A stretch of DNA of 64,000 nucleotides from Celeribacter naphthalenivorans (GCF_020524585.1 NZ_JAIVLK010000004.1:310001-374000); one strand, 5' to 3'. Counted from the stretch's first letter, positions 1 through 9,709 are shown. A program made the numbers and translations. The notes: generated by a model not told the origin, from the sequence alone.

Positions 1-551
1 TGCGTGTCGCCATCGAGGGCGCGCGGGACGGGGCCGAGCGGGTGCGCGACATCGTCGAAGACCTGCGCCGACTGTCCGCCGAAGGATCGGGAGAGGTGGC
101 GCCCTTCGACTTGACGCAAACCGCCAAGATCGGTGCGCAATGGGTGCAGCGCGGCCTGAAGCGTCAGGTGAAAATCACGGTGACGGGCGAAAGCTCCTGC
201 ATGGCGCTGGGCCGTTCGGGCCATGTGCAGCAGGTGATCATGAATCTGGTCCAGAATGCCGCCGACGCGATGGAGGACATCGAGGCCCCGGAGATTCAGG
301 TTCGGCTGTCTTACGAAGGCGATATGGCCGTCATGCAGGTCTGCGACAACGGACCGGGCGTGCCCGAAGACCTGCGTGCCGCGATTTTCGACCCGTTCTT
401 CACCACGAAAGCGGTGGGGCGTGGCACGGGGCTCGGTCTTTCGATTTCTCAAAAGATCGTCGAAGAACATGGCGGGACGCTCAGCTATGTGCAGGGGGTC
501 GCCAAAGGCGCCTGTTTCCGCCTCGCACTCAAGAGAGGGGATCAGCGTTGA
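1..551 (+). CDS. hupT: HupT-type sensor histidine kinase, 3' part only
   Basis: The frame is open from base 3 and the 5' end lies outside the window; about 182 C-terminal residues remain. Visible are the end of the dimerisation helix ([16 protein letters not shown]), the N box ([17 protein letters not shown]), the G1 box (DNGPGVP), the F box (DPFFTTK) and the G2 box (GTGLGLS), which together make a complete HATPase_c domain. The phosphoacceptor histidine would lie upstream. The identity rests on context: it overlaps hupU by TTGA, and hupV, hypF and the hup structural genes follow as in Rhodobacter capsulatus hupTUV. In that system HupT phosphorylates HupR in response to HupUV; the hupR homologue lies at 14835-16325. 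The kinase class is certain and the HupT name is inferred from position. Confidence 0.9.
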   Translation, partial: RVAIEGARDGAERVRDIVEDLRRLSAEGSGEVAPFDLTQTAKIGAQWVQRGLKRQVKITVTGESSCMALGRSGHVQQVIMNLVQNAADAMEDIEAPEIQVRLSYEGDMAVMQVCDNGPGVPEDLRAAIFDPFFTTKAVGRGTGLGLSISQKIVEEHGGTLSYVQGVAKGACFRLALKRGDQR

Positions 552-1543
552 ATATCCTCTGGCTGCAATCGGGGGGCTGTGGCGGCTGCACCATGTCGTT
601 GCTCTGTGCCGAAAGCCCCAATCTCATGGACCTCTTTGACGCTGCGGGACTTGAGTTCCTGTGGCACCCCTCGCTCTCAGAGGCGAGCGGGGCGGAGGTG
701 CGTGATCTGTTGCAGGCCATCGAAGACGGGGCCCAGACGCTCGACATTCTCTGCATCGAAGGCTCAATCATTCACGGGCCAAAAGGCACCGGGCGCTACC
801 ACATGCTCGGGGGCACCGGGCGTTCGATGCTCGATTGGGTGCAAAGCCTCGCGCCCAAAGCCGCTCATGTGGTGGCTGTCGGCACCTGTGCGACCTATGG
901 CGGCGTGACCTCTGCGGGGGACAATCCGTCCGATGCCACGGGCGTACAATACGACGGACGCCACAGCGGCGCGGCCTTGCCCGCGACGTTTCGGTCCCGC
1001 GCGGGTCTGCCCGTCATCAATATCTCCGGCTGTCCGACCCATCCCGATTGGGTGACCGAAACCTTGATGCTTTTGGCCAGCGACGCTTTGGGCGCAGAGG
1101 ATCTCGACAGCTACGCCAGACCGCGGTTTTTCGCGGACAATCTTGTGCACCATGCCTGCACCAAGAACGAATTCTACGAATATAAAGCCTCGGCTGAGGA
1201 GCTCAGCCAGATGGGCTGTATGATGGAGCATCTCGGCTGTATCGGCACACAGGCGGTGGGCGATTGCAACATCCGGCTCTGGAACGGCGAAGGCAGCTGC
1301 ACGCGGGCGGGCTACCCATGCATCAACTGCACAGCGCCGGAGTTCGAAGAGCCGGGGCATGGCTTTACCGAGACCCCGAAATTCGCGGGCATCCCTGTGG
1401 GACTGCCGACCGATATGCCGAAAGCCTGGTTCATGGCGCTGGCCTCTCTGTCGAAACGTGCGACCCCGGAACGTGTCGCGCGGAACGCGACCGCCGACCG
1501 TATTCTCGTTCCTCCCTCAGTGAAGAGCCGCAAGAATGACTGA
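548..1543 (+). CDS. hupU: H2-sensing regulatory hydrogenase, small subunit
   Basis: The likely start is TTG at 548, inside the hupT stop, because translation there gives [17 protein letters not shown], the typical HupU/HoxB N-terminus. The protein has 331 residues. Cluster-ligand cysteines are seen in CGGCTM, VGTCATYGG, SGCPTHPDW, the HHACTKNEF region, LGCIG, and the C-terminal CTRAGYPCINC block. There is no Tat signal peptide and no C-terminal membrane anchor, unlike HupS at 5477, so the protein should stay in the cytoplasm. It would form the H2 receptor with HupV and control HupT. The last bases overlap hupV (1536-1543). An in-frame upstream start would run through hupT and is unlikely. Confidence 0.92.
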   Translation: MNILWLQSGGCGGCTMSLLCAESPNLMDLFDAAGLEFLWHPSLSEASGAEVRDLLQAIEDGAQTLDILCIEGSIIHGPKGTGRYHMLGGTGRSMLDWVQSLAPKAAHVVAVGTCATYGGVTSAGDNPSDATGVQYDGRHSGAALPATFRSRAGLPVINISGCPTHPDWVTETLMLLASDALGAEDLDSYARPRFFADNLVHHACTKNEFYEYKASAEELSQMGCMMEHLGCIGTQAVGDCNIRLWNGEGSCTRAGYPCINCTAPEFEEPGHGFTETPKFAGIPVGLPTDMPKAWFMALASLSKRATPERVARNATADRILVPPSVKSRKND

Positions 1544-2969
1544 CAACACGACCCTTTTGGTTGGCCCTTTCAATCGTGTTGAGGGCGATCTTGAGCTTCG
1601 TCTCGATGTGCAGGACGGCCGGGTTGCGGCCGCCTATGCCAATTCGCCGCTGTTTCGCGGGTTTGAACGCATCATGGAGGGCAAAGCGCCGATGGATGCG
1701 CTCACCATCGTGCCGCGCATCTGTGGCATTTGTTCGATCAGCCAATCCATGGCGGCGGCGATGGCGCTCGCGGATTTTGCGGGCAAAACGCCCAGCCCGG
1801 ACGGCGCGAAGGTCGCCCAGCTTTTGCATATGGTCGAAAACGTGTCCGACCATCTCATGCATTTCAATCTCTTCTTCATGCCGGATTTCGCGCGCCCTGT
1901 GTATGCCGACCGGCCTTGGCACGGGCGCGCGGTGGACCGCTTTACGGCGGCCAAAGGATCGGCGCTGAAACGTGCGACCGAGGCCCGCGCCGGGCTGTTG
2001 CATATCGTCGGGCTTTTGGGTGGCAAGTGGCCACACACCTTGGCGATCCAGCCGGGTGGCGTGACGCGCGCGCCCTCTGCGCGTGACAAGGTCCGCCTGT
2101 CGGCCGATCTCGCCGCTTTTCGCAGCTATCTCGAAGAGGTGATGTTCGGCGCGCCTTTGGAACGGTTTCTGGAGCTGGAGACCCTCGATCAGGTGAGCGG
2201 ATGGGAGACTGGCGATGTCGCGCTTTTTCTGAGCATCGCGCAGGATTTGTCGCTCGAAGGCTCGGGGCTTGGGTCCGGGCGCTATCTCTCTTTTGGGGCC
2301 TATCCCTCGCCCAATGGCCCGGTGTTTGAACGTGGCACGCTTGTGGAGGGCGCCTCCGGCCCCTTGCATCCCGAGCAGATCGTCGAGGAGATTTCGCACA
2401 GCTGGATGCTGGGCGAGGCGGCACATCCGTCGAACGGCATGACCCGCCCGGATGAAGAGATGCGCGATGAGGCCTATAGCTGGTGCAAGGCGCCGCGTCT
2501 TGCCGGGCTGACTTATGAAACCGGAGCGCTCGCGCGGCAGGCGATCGATGGCCATCCTTTGGCAACGGCGCTGGCGCGGGAGGGCTCCGTGCGGGCGCGT
2601 GTTCTGGGCCGCGTTTTGGAACTGGCTCGGACACAAGTCGAAATGGAGCGCCTTCTGGCCTCCATCGATCCGCGCGCGCCGTTTATGCGGCATGTCAAAT
2701 TGCCGAGCGACGGCGAAGGCGTCGGTCTGGTCGAGGCGGCGCGTGGCGCCTTGGGGCATTGGATGCGTGTCGAGGGCGGGCGCGTGACCTCCTATCAGAT
2801 CATCGCGCCGACGACGTGGAATTTCTCGCCCCGAGACGAAAGAGGCGTGCCGGGACCCGTCGAGGCGGCTCTGGTCGGTGCGCCGGTTCGCGCGGGCGAG
2901 GACACGCCCATTTCGGTGCAGCATATTGTGCGCTCTTTCGATCCCTGCATGGTTTGCACGGTTCATTAG
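1536..2969 (+). CDS. hupV: H2-sensing regulatory hydrogenase, large subunit
   Basis: This 477-residue NiFe-hydrogenase large-subunit homologue has both active-site cysteine pairs: RICGICSISQS near residue 60 and FDPCMVCTVH at the very C-terminus. It ends on the histidine of DPCxxCxxH, so there is no C-terminal peptide to remove. In energy-conserving enzymes such as HupL (6614-8404) an endopeptidase cuts after that histidine. Lack of the extension is characteristic of the HupV/HoxC sensor subgroup, which fits a partner of HupU. It overlaps hupU by eight bases. hypF starts 11 bases downstream. Confidence 0.94.
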   Translation: MTDNTTLLVGPFNRVEGDLELRLDVQDGRVAAAYANSPLFRGFERIMEGKAPMDALTIVPRICGICSISQSMAAAMALADFAGKTPSPDGAKVAQLLHMVENVSDHLMHFNLFFMPDFARPVYADRPWHGRAVDRFTAAKGSALKRATEARAGLLHIVGLLGGKWPHTLAIQPGGVTRAPSARDKVRLSADLAAFRSYLEEVMFGAPLERFLELETLDQVSGWETGDVALFLSIAQDLSLEGSGLGSGRYLSFGAYPSPNGPVFERGTLVEGASGPLHPEQIVEEISHSWMLGEAAHPSNGMTRPDEEMRDEAYSWCKAPRLAGLTYETGALARQAIDGHPLATALAREGSVRARVLGRVLELARTQVEMERLLASIDPRAPFMRHVKLPSDGEGVGLVEAARGALGHWMRVEGGRVTSYQIIAPTTWNFSPRDERGVPGPVEAALVGAPVRAGEDTPISVQHIVRSFDPCMVCTVH

Positions 2970-2980
2970 GGACTGAGTAT

Positions 2981-5242
2981 TTGGACAGCAAAGGAAACCA
3001 GAGCGGATTGGAAATCCGGGTGCGCGGTCAGGTGCAGGGCGTGGGCTTTCGGCCCTTTGTCTGGCGGCTGGCGCGCGACATGGGGCTGACCGGAGATGTG
3101 CGCAACGATGCGGAAGGTGTGTTGATCCGCCTGTTCGGTGAGGTGAAAGGCTTTGAAGATCGGTTGCGCGCAGAGATGCCTGTGCTGGCGCGGATCGACG
3201 CGGTCGAGTGTCGTGACATTCAGGGCGCGGCGGAGGGCTTCGAGATTGTGGCCTCCCAAACCGGTGCGGCCCGCACCCGTGTGACGCCCGATGCGGCGAC
3301 CTGTGAGGCCTGTCGCCAAGAGGTCTTTGATCTCAAGGAACGCCGGGCCGGATATGCGTTCACCAACTGCACCCATTGCGGTCCGCGGTTCACCATTGTC
3401 GAACGCTTGCCCTATGATCGCGGCCACACGACCATGGCGCCTTTCGAGATGTGCGCGGCATGCCGTGCGGAATACGACACCCCCGAAGATCGCCGCTTTC
3501 ACGCCCAGCCGGTGGCATGCCCGGACTGCGGGCCTCAGCTGTGGCTTGAGCCAAAGCGGGAGGGAGACCCGCTTGCTCAGGCGGCCCGCTTGCTGCGTGA
3601 CGGGAACATCCTCGCGGTGAAGGGCTTGGGCGGGTTTCATCTGGCCTGTGACGCGCGGAACGCCGAGGCGGTTGCGCGGCTCAGGCTGCGCAAACATCGC
3701 CCGGCCAAGCCCTTTGCCCTCATGGGCACCATGGACATGATCCGCGAGGGGTGTGACATGAGCGCGTCTGAAGAGGCGCTTTTGCGCGATCCGGCGGCAC
3801 CCATCGTCTTGCTGACCGCGCGGCGGATGCCCGAAGGGATTGCGCCGGGGCAGAGCACATTGGGCTGGATGCTGCCCTACACGCCCCTGCATCACCTGTT
3901 GATCGGGGCGGTGGGCGGGCCTTTGGTGATGACCTCGGGCAACCTGTCCGGAGAGCCGCAGGTGATCGGCAATGCGGAAGCCTTGGACAAGCTCTCCGGC
4001 TTTGCCGATGCCTTTTTGATGCATGACCGTGACATCGCCCGGCGGATGGACGACTCGGTCGAGCGGATCACCCCGCACGGTCCAATGGTGCTGCGCCGTG
4101 CCCGTGGGCGGGTGCCGGGGACCTTGCCCTTGCCCACAGGGTTTGAGGCCGCGCCACAGATTGCCGCCTATGGGGGCCAGATGAAGGGCGCGATTTGCCT
4201 GATCAAGGACGGGCAGGCGCTTTTGGGGCACCACCTTGGCGATCTCGACGATGCGCTGTGTTATGAGGCGTTTCTCAAGGCGGACGCGGATTACGCCGAG
4301 CTGTTCGATCATCATCCGGAGGCCGTGGCCTGCGATCTCCACCCGGAGTTTCGCGCCTCGATCCATGCGCAATCGAAAAAACTGCCGGTCGAAGAGGTGC
4401 AGCACCACCACGCGCATCTGGCGGCCTGTTTGGGCGAAAATGGCTGGCCTCTGGACGGCGGCAAGGTGGTTGGCGTTATCTTAGATGGCACGGGGTTTGG
4501 CGCCGATGGCACGGTCTGGGGCGGCGAAATCCTACTTGGCGATTATCGCGGGTTTGAGCGCAAGGCCTGGCTCAAACCCGCGCCGCTCATTGGCGGCGAT
4601 ATGGCGGCGAAGGAACCTTGGCGCAATGCTTTGGCGCGGCTGGATCAGGCCGGGCTGTCGGAGTGGGCCGACGAGGCATTTTCCGACAAACCTCTGGCGA
4701 TGGCACGCATGGCGGTCGAAAAGGGCGTGAATTGCCCGATGTCGTCGAGCGTTGGGCGGCTCTTTGAGGCGGTCGCGGCCATTCTTGGGATGTGCGTCGA
4801 TCGTCAAAGCTATGAGGGCGAGGCGGCGATGCGGCTTGAGGCTTTGGCGCGGTCATCAAGCGGTTTGTCGCGATACAATCTGGCGATTGGGGTTCCGGTC
4901 GCGTCGATGGTGGGTGGAGCGCTCGATCCCTCTGAGATGATCCGGTATTTTGTCGCCAAGCGCGACGCGGGCGCTCGCGTTGCCGATTTGGCCTTCGCAT
5001 TTCACCTGTGGCTCGTGCGGTGCTTTGAGGGGGCTGTGCTCTCGGCCATGGCCGGGACGGAAGCGCAGGCTGTGGCCTTGTCAGGCGGGTGTTTCCAGAA
5101 CGCTTTGCTTTTGGACCTGACACTCAGTTCGTTGGGCGACGCTCTGCCGGATACCCCCGTTCTGATCCACAGCAAAACCCCCGCCAATGACGGTGGTCTG
5201 GCGCTTGGGCAGGCTCTTGTCGCTGCGGCGCGGCGCCTTTGA
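2981..5242 (+). CDS. hypF: Carbamoyltransferase HypF, for hydrogenase cyanide ligand synthesis
   Basis: HypF makes the carbamoyl group from carbamoyl phosphate and ATP that HypE turns into the CN ligands of the NiFe site. Domains in order: acylphosphatase (GQVQGVGFRPF, about residues 10-95); two zinc-finger repeats with CxxC pairs (CEAC, CTHC, CAAC, CPDC, about residues 108-190); a YrdC-like domain (KGLGGFHLACDA onward); and a Kae1-like domain with HHHAHLA near residue 475 and a C-terminal NDGGLALGQA. The chosen start is TTG 2981 with AGGGA eight bases upstream; TTG 3008 is an alternative. From 2981 the length is 753 residues, normal for the family. The frame stays open upstream into hupV, but that part is not HypF-like. 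Confidence 0.94.
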   Translation: MDSKGNQSGLEIRVRGQVQGVGFRPFVWRLARDMGLTGDVRNDAEGVLIRLFGEVKGFEDRLRAEMPVLARIDAVECRDIQGAAEGFEIVASQTGAARTRVTPDAATCEACRQEVFDLKERRAGYAFTNCTHCGPRFTIVERLPYDRGHTTMAPFEMCAACRAEYDTPEDRRFHAQPVACPDCGPQLWLEPKREGDPLAQAARLLRDGNILAVKGLGGFHLACDARNAEAVARLRLRKHRPAKPFALMGTMDMIREGCDMSASEEALLRDPAAPIVLLTARRMPEGIAPGQSTLGWMLPYTPLHHLLIGAVGGPLVMTSGNLSGEPQVIGNAEALDKLSGFADAFLMHDRDIARRMDDSVERITPHGPMVLRRARGRVPGTLPLPTGFEAAPQIAAYGGQMKGAICLIKDGQALLGHHLGDLDDALCYEAFLKADADYAELFDHHPEAVACDLHPEFRASIHAQSKKLPVEEVQHHHAHLAACLGENGWPLDGGKVVGVILDGTGFGADGTVWGGEILLGDYRGFERKAWLKPAPLIGGDMAAKEPWRNALARLDQAGLSEWADEAFSDKPLAMARMAVEKGVNCPMSSSVGRLFEAVAAILGMCVDRQSYEGEAAMRLEALARSSSGLSRYNLAIGVPVASMVGGALDPSEMIRYFVAKRDAGARVADLAFAFHLWLVRCFEGAVLSAMAGTEAQAVALSGGCFQNALLLDLTLSSLGDALPDTPVLIHSKTPANDGGLALGQALVAAARRL

Positions 5243-5476
5243 GCAAGCGGCAAGTACCTTTCCGCTTCGGCGGTCTGGCGGTTAGTCGCTTCCCGCCATT
5301 TGAGAACTCCATTTTGGTATCTTTTTGAAACTCATGAAAAAATAAGACACGACAGTTTGTCGCGCTCTGTTTGTTTTGCGCCCCTCTCCCGGCGAGACTG
5401 AGGATCGAGGCATTGTATGCCGTCGCATTCGCACGTGGCCACAAGGCCCGATCACTCGCCGAGGGAGGGACGCATT
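5243..5476 (+). promoter_or_regulatory. hypF-hupS intergenic region, presumed hupSL promoter
   Basis: About 234 bases without a gene. An AT-rich block lies at about 5310-5345 (TTTTGGTATCTTTTTGAAA and ATGAAAAAATAAG) and is the likely promoter area; no clear -35/-10 pair stands out. The R. capsulatus HupR target (TTG-N5-CAA) was looked for by eye and no perfect copy was seen. GAGGGAGGGA at 5461-5470 is a strong ribosome binding site six bases before TTG 5477. A weaker GAGG precedes ATG 5417. Confidence 0.5.
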
Positions 5477-6610
5477 TTGACCGATTTTTCGGAGACCAGT
5501 ACCGCAGGGCAGGCCACAGCTCAGATCGAGACGTTCTACGACGTCATGCGCCGACAAGGGATCACGCGCCGGTCTTTCATGAAATATTGTTCGCTGACAG
5601 CGGCCGCGCTGGGCCTGTCGCCGGCTTTCGTGCCGAAGATCGCGCATGCGATGGAAACCAAACCGCGCACGCCGGTGATCTGGGTCCACGGGCTGGAATG
5701 CACCTGTTGTTCTGAGAGCTTCATTCGCTCTGCGCACCCGCTCGCGAAAGACGTGGTGCTGTCGATGATCTCTCTCGACTACGACGACACGTTGATGGCC
5801 GCCGCCGGGCATCAGGCCGAAGCGGCGCTTGAAGAGACCATCGAGAAATACAAAGGCAACTACATCCTGGCCGTTGAGGGCAACCCGCCGCTCAATGAGG
5901 ACGGGATGTATTGCATCATCGGCGGCAAACCCTTTGTCGATCAACTCACCCATGCCGCCAAACATGCGAAAGCGATCATCAGCTGGGGGGCCTGTGCGTC
6001 CTATGGCTGTGTGCAGGCCGCGAAACCGAACCCGACGCGCGCCACGCCGGTCCATAAGGTCATCACCGACAAACCGATCATCAAGGTGCCCGGCTGTCCG
6101 CCGATTGCCGAGGTCATGACCGGCGTGATCACCTATATGCTGACGTTTGATCGACTTCCGACACTCGACCGCCAGGGGCGGCCGGCGATGTTTTATTCCC
6201 AGCGGATTCATGACAAGTGCTATCGCCGGCCACATTTCGATGCGGGCCAATTCGTCGAAACCTGGGACGACGAAAACGCGCGCAAAGGCTACTGCCTCTA
6301 CAAAATGGGCTGCAAGGGCCCGACCACCTACAACGCCTGTTCGACCGTGCGCTGGAACGAGGGCGTGTCCTTCCCGATCCAATCGGGCCACGGCTGCATC
6401 GGCTGTTCCGAGGACGGGTTCTGGGATCAGGGGTCTTTCTATGACCGGGTGACCGATCTCACGCAATTCGGCGTCGAAGCCAATGCCGACATGGTCGGTC
6501 TTGCCGCCGCCGGTGTGGTGGGCGCAGGTGTTGCCGCCCATGCCGCCGTCTCCGCGCTGAAAACCGCGCAACGCAAAGTCCAAGACTCGAAAAAGAAAGA
6601 GGAGGCGTAA
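5477..6610 (+). CDS. hupS: Uptake [NiFe]-hydrogenase small subunit (Tat precursor)
   Basis: The electron-transfer subunit carries three Fe-S clusters. A Tat signal is clear ([20 protein letters not shown], with cleavage near AHAM). The mature part begins [20 protein letters not shown] with the proximal-cluster CTCC, followed by [19 protein letters not shown], the distal H/C set ([27 protein letters not shown]) and [11 protein letters not shown] for the [3Fe-4S] cluster. A hydrophobic helix near the C-terminus ([19 protein letters not shown]) is the membrane anchor that docks on HupC. The chosen start is TTG 5477 because it has the best ribosome binding site and adds only a short lead before the conserved [15 protein letters not shown] 5417 is in frame and possible, but its extra residues look non-conserved. 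Confidence 0.93.
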   Translation: MTDFSETSTAGQATAQIETFYDVMRRQGITRRSFMKYCSLTAAALGLSPAFVPKIAHAMETKPRTPVIWVHGLECTCCSESFIRSAHPLAKDVVLSMISLDYDDTLMAAAGHQAEAALEETIEKYKGNYILAVEGNPPLNEDGMYCIIGGKPFVDQLTHAAKHAKAIISWGACASYGCVQAAKPNPTRATPVHKVITDKPIIKVPGCPPIAEVMTGVITYMLTFDRLPTLDRQGRPAMFYSQRIHDKCYRRPHFDAGQFVETWDDENARKGYCLYKMGCKGPTTYNACSTVRWNEGVSFPIQSGHGCIGCSEDGFWDQGSFYDRVTDLTQFGVEANADMVGLAAAGVVGAGVAAHAAVSALKTAQRKVQDSKKKEEA

Positions 6611-6613
6611 ACC

Positions 6614-8404
6614 ATGGTCAGCACTCCCAACGGTTTCAACATCGACAATTCCGGCCAGCGGATCGTCGTCGACCCGGTGACCCGGATCGAAGGTCACATG
6701 CGCTGTGAGGTGAACGTCGATGAGAATGGCGTGATCCGCAACGCGGTCTCCACAGGCACCATGTGGCGTGGTCTCGAAGTGATCCTCAAAGGCCGCGATC
6801 CGCGCGACGCTTGGGCCTTCACCGAGCGCATTTGCGGTGTTTGCACTGGCACGCACGCACTGACCTCTGTGCGGGCGGTGGAGGATGCTCTGGGCATCAT
6901 GATCCCGGACAACGCCAACTCGATCCGCAACCTGATGCAGCTCGCGCTGCAAATCCACGATCACATCGTGCACTTTTACCATCTGCATGCTCTCGATTGG
7001 GTGAACCCGGTGAACGCCCTAAAGGCGGACCCGAAAGCCACCTCCGAGCTGCAGCAGGCGGTCTCTCCGTCGCACCCGCTTTCCTCCCCCGGGTACTTCC
7101 GCGACGTGCAGAACCGCCTGAAAAAAATCATTGAAAGCGGTCAGCTTGGCCTGTTCAAGAATGGCTATTGGGACAACCCGGCCTACAAACTGCCGCCCGA
7201 AGCGGACCTGATGGCGACGACCCACTATCTGGAGGCGCTCGACCTTCAGAAGGAAATCGTCAAGGTCCACACGATCTTTGGCGGCAAGAACCCGCATCCG
7301 AACTGGTTGGTGGGCGGCGTGCCGTGCCCGATCAATGTCGATGGGGTCGGCGGTGTCGGCGCGATCAATATGGAACGTCTGAACATGGTTCAGTCGATCA
7401 TCCAGCAAACGCTCGAGTTCAACCGCAACGTCTATATTCCGGACGTCATCGCGATCGGCGGATTTTATCGCAACTGGCTCTATGGCGGCGGTCTCGCGTC
7501 CAAAGCCTGTCTGGCTTACGGCGATATTCCCGAGCATCCGAACGACTTCTCCGCAGACCAGCTGCACATGCCGCGCGGTGCGATCATCAATGGCGATCTC
7601 TCGACCGTCTACGATGTCGATCCGCGCGATCCGGAGCAGGTTCAGGAATTCGTGGACCACAGCTGGTACACCTATGGCGAACCGGGCAAGGGGCTACATC
7701 CTTGGGACGGGATCACCGAGCCGAAATACGAGCTTGGGCCGAATGCCAAGGGCACGCGCACCAACATTCAGGAGCTGGACGAGGCCGCGAAATACAGCTG
7801 GATCAAGGCGCCGCGTTGGAAAGGCCATGCGATGGAGGTGGGGCCGCTCGCGCGCTACATCATCGGCTATGCCAAAGGTCATGAGGACATCAAAGGGCAG
7901 GTCGACGGCTTGCTCAAGACGATGGACTTGCCGTTCGATGCGCTGTTCTCGACGCTGGGCCGGACGGCGGCACGCGCGCTCGAATCTGAGTATTGTTCGC
8001 GTCTGCAACAGCACTTCTTCGACAAGCTGGTGATCAATATCAAGAACGGCGACAGCTCGACGGCGAATGTCGAGAAATGGGACCCGAGCACCTGGCCCGC
8101 AGAGGCCAAAGGCGTCGGCATGACCGAGGCGCCGCGCGGCGCGCTGGGCCATTGGATCAAGATCAAGGACGGCCGCATCGAGAACTATCAATGCGTCGTG
8201 CCGACCACGTGGAACGGCAGCCCGCGCGACACGGCGGGCAATATCGGCGCCTTTGAGGCCTCGCTTTTGGACACGCCGATGGAGCGTCCGGAAGAGCCGG
8301 TGGAAATTCTGCGCACATTGCACAGTTTCGATCCGTGTCTGGCCTGTTCGACCCACGTCATGTCGCCGGATGGTGATGAGCTGACCACGGTCAAAGTGCG
8401 TTAA
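6614..8404 (+). CDS. hupL: Uptake [NiFe]-hydrogenase large subunit
   Basis: The catalytic subunit has 596 residues and the usual length. The N-terminal ligand motif is [11 protein letters not shown] and the C-terminal one is DPCLACSTH. It is followed by a 15-residue extension ([15 protein letters not shown]), which HupD (9710-10318) should cut off after the histidine once nickel is inserted. It lacks its own signal and travels with the Tat signal of HupS. It begins three bases after hupS and shares its operon. H2 oxidation in the periplasm passes electrons through HupS to HupC. Confidence 0.96.
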   Translation: MVSTPNGFNIDNSGQRIVVDPVTRIEGHMRCEVNVDENGVIRNAVSTGTMWRGLEVILKGRDPRDAWAFTERICGVCTGTHALTSVRAVEDALGIMIPDNANSIRNLMQLALQIHDHIVHFYHLHALDWVNPVNALKADPKATSELQQAVSPSHPLSSPGYFRDVQNRLKKIIESGQLGLFKNGYWDNPAYKLPPEADLMATTHYLEALDLQKEIVKVHTIFGGKNPHPNWLVGGVPCPINVDGVGGVGAINMERLNMVQSIIQQTLEFNRNVYIPDVIAIGGFYRNWLYGGGLASKACLAYGDIPEHPNDFSADQLHMPRGAIINGDLSTVYDVDPRDPEQVQEFVDHSWYTYGEPGKGLHPWDGITEPKYELGPNAKGTRTNIQELDEAAKYSWIKAPRWKGHAMEVGPLARYIIGYAKGHEDIKGQVDGLLKTMDLPFDALFSTLGRTAARALESEYCSRLQQHFFDKLVINIKNGDSSTANVEKWDPSTWPAEAKGVGMTEAPRGALGHWIKIKDGRIENYQCVVPTTWNGSPRDTAGNIGAFEASLLDTPMERPEEPVEILRTLHSFDPCLACSTHVMSPDGDELTTVKVR

Positions 8405-8418
8405 GGGAGGAAAATATC

Positions 8419-8616
8419 ATGAAACTTGGTCGTGCAATCGCATCCATCATCGCGGCTCTGGCCGCCCCTGCGATGGCCCATGAGGGCCACGCCACCCTGC
8501 CGGGGCCTGAGGGTCACACCGAGGCGCATATTGTCATGGTCGGCGTGGCGGCTGTGGTCGTTTGGCTGATCGTCAACACGGTGAAAGCGCGGGCGTCCAA
8601 GCGCAAGGAGGAGTGA
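8419..8616 (+). CDS. Small single-helix membrane protein between hupL and hupC
   Basis: Not a family I recognise. It has 65 residues and a strong ribosome binding site (GGGAGG at 8405-8410, nine bases before ATG). A signal-peptide-like N-terminus (MKLGRAIASIIAALAAPAMA) is followed by a histidine-rich stretch (HEGHATLPGPEGHTEAH). Then comes one transmembrane helix (IVMVGVAAVVVWLIVNTV) and a basic tail (KARASKRKEE). The short gaps to hupL (14 bases) and hupC (2 bases) place it firmly in the hydrogenase operon. The classical R. capsulatus hupSLC order has no gene here. A helper for HupC or HupSL assembly, or a periplasmic metal-binding protein, is possible but is inference. Confidence 0.8.
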   Translation: MKLGRAIASIIAALAAPAMAHEGHATLPGPEGHTEAHIVMVGVAAVVVWLIVNTVKARASKRKEE

Positions 8617-8618
8617 CG

Positions 8619-9401
8619 ATGGCGGATCATGACTCCATTCACCATCCGAACCCCAACATGCCGCTGCCGATGGAGGCCTCGCGGCTGACCGGGGACGCGC
8701 GGGACGAGGATATCGAGAGCATCCGCAATCAGACCTCGGTTTTCGTCTATGAATGGCCGGTTCGGGTTTGGCATTGGGTCAATGCGCTGGCGATCACCAT
8801 TCTCTGTATCACCGGGTGGTTCATCGCCTCGCCTCTGCCGTCGATGCAGATCGCCGAAGCCACGCATCAGTTTGTCATGGGCTACATCCGTTTCGGGCAT
8901 TTCGCGGCGGGGATGATCGTGACCGTTGGTTTTTTCGGGCGCATCTATTGGGCGTTCGTGGGGAACCATCACGCCAAGCAGCTCTTCTATCTTCCGGTCT
9001 GGAAAAAACGCTGGTGGCAGGAGGTTGTGTTCGAACTGAAATGGTACGCTTTCCTTGAGAAAGAGCCGAAGAAATATGTGGGCCACAACCCGCTGGCGCA
9101 GACGGCCATGTTCTTTTTCATGACGCTCGGGCTGACCTTCATGATCCTGACCGGATGGGCGCTTTACTCCGAAGGCACGGGGCAGGGCAGTTTTGCGGAT
9201 CATGCCGCAGGCTGGGTTCTCACGCTCTTTGGCAACAGCCAGATCGTGCATTCGGTGCATCATCTCGGCATGTGGTTCATCGTGGTTTTCATGATCATCC
9301 ACATCTACGCCGCGATCCGCGAAGACATCCTGTCGCGCCAGTCCATGGTCTCGACGATGATTTCGGGCACGCGGACGTTCAAGGACACGCGCCCCGAATA
9401 A
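8619..9401 (+). CDS. hupC: Ni/Fe-hydrogenase b-type cytochrome subunit
   Basis: A diheme cytochrome b of 260 residues that takes electrons from HupS and reduces the quinone pool in the cytoplasmic membrane. Four hydrophobic segments are seen (about residues 50-70, 88-110, 165-185 and 210-235). Candidate heme histidines are in VRVWHWVNAL, RFGHFAAGM, VHSVHHLGMW and MIIHIYAAI. ATG 8619 follows GGAGG closely and gives a normal N-terminus. An in-frame ATG at 8562 lies inside the preceding small gene and is rejected. It is the last gene before the terminator at 9428-9455. Confidence 0.94.
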   Translation: MADHDSIHHPNPNMPLPMEASRLTGDARDEDIESIRNQTSVFVYEWPVRVWHWVNALAITILCITGWFIASPLPSMQIAEATHQFVMGYIRFGHFAAGMIVTVGFFGRIYWAFVGNHHAKQLFYLPVWKKRWWQEVVFELKWYAFLEKEPKKYVGHNPLAQTAMFFFMTLGLTFMILTGWALYSEGTGQGSFADHAAGWVLTLFGNSQIVHSVHHLGMWFIVVFMIIHIYAAIREDILSRQSMVSTMISGTRTFKDTRPE

Positions 9402-9427
9402 GGCGGCGAGTCAGGCGAGCACATAGG

Positions 9428-9455
9428 AAAGGCGGGGCCATGCTCCGCCTTTTGT
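9428..9455 (+). terminator. Rho-independent terminator after hupC
   Basis: AAAGGCGG (9428-9435) pairs with CCGCCTTT (9445-9452) around a short loop and is followed by TTTTGTGTATT. It ends the hupSL-hupC transcript and separates it from hupD. Confidence 0.75.
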
Positions 9456-9709
9456 GTATTATTTCTTTCCGTTTTTTGAAAAGAGTGGAAAGTTAGATTT
9501 CACTTCTTTTCGGAGGGGCGAGCCGCGGGGGTGAAATCTTCGAGTGTTTTTCAGGGCTTAACAGTATTCCACAGTATTCCGAAATTTCGATGAAGGCGAA
9601 AATCAGAAAGCCTATGATCGGTGAACGCAAATATCGGAAATAAACCATCCACTTTTGAAAGACGCAAAACGCGCGATGAAAGCGGTGGATGGGACGGGAG
9701 GAAGAGCAG
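9456..9709 (+). promoter_or_regulatory. hupD promoter region with inverted and tandem repeats
   Basis: About 250 AT-richer bases between the terminator and hupD. Two structures stand out. AGATTTCAC at 9495-9503 and GTGAAATCT at 9531-9539 form a perfect 9-base inverted pair 27 bases apart. The decamer ACAGTATTCC is repeated head to tail at 9561-9570 and 9571-9580, one helical turn apart. Either could be an operator for the maturation-gene operon. No canonical promoter could be fixed by eye. GGGAGGAAGAG just before ATG 9710 is the ribosome binding site. Confidence 0.5.

Noticed and set aside
5310-5330. A possible sigma-54 -24/-12 promoter (TGGTAT with TTGA) before hupS
   Set aside because: The spacing is one base off and TTGA replaces TTGC. 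HupR also lacks the sigma-54 loop.
5417-5476. An N-terminal extension of HupS from ATG 5417
   Set aside because: The added residues are not like the family N-terminus, and TTG 5477 has a stronger ribosome binding site. It is kept only as an alternative.
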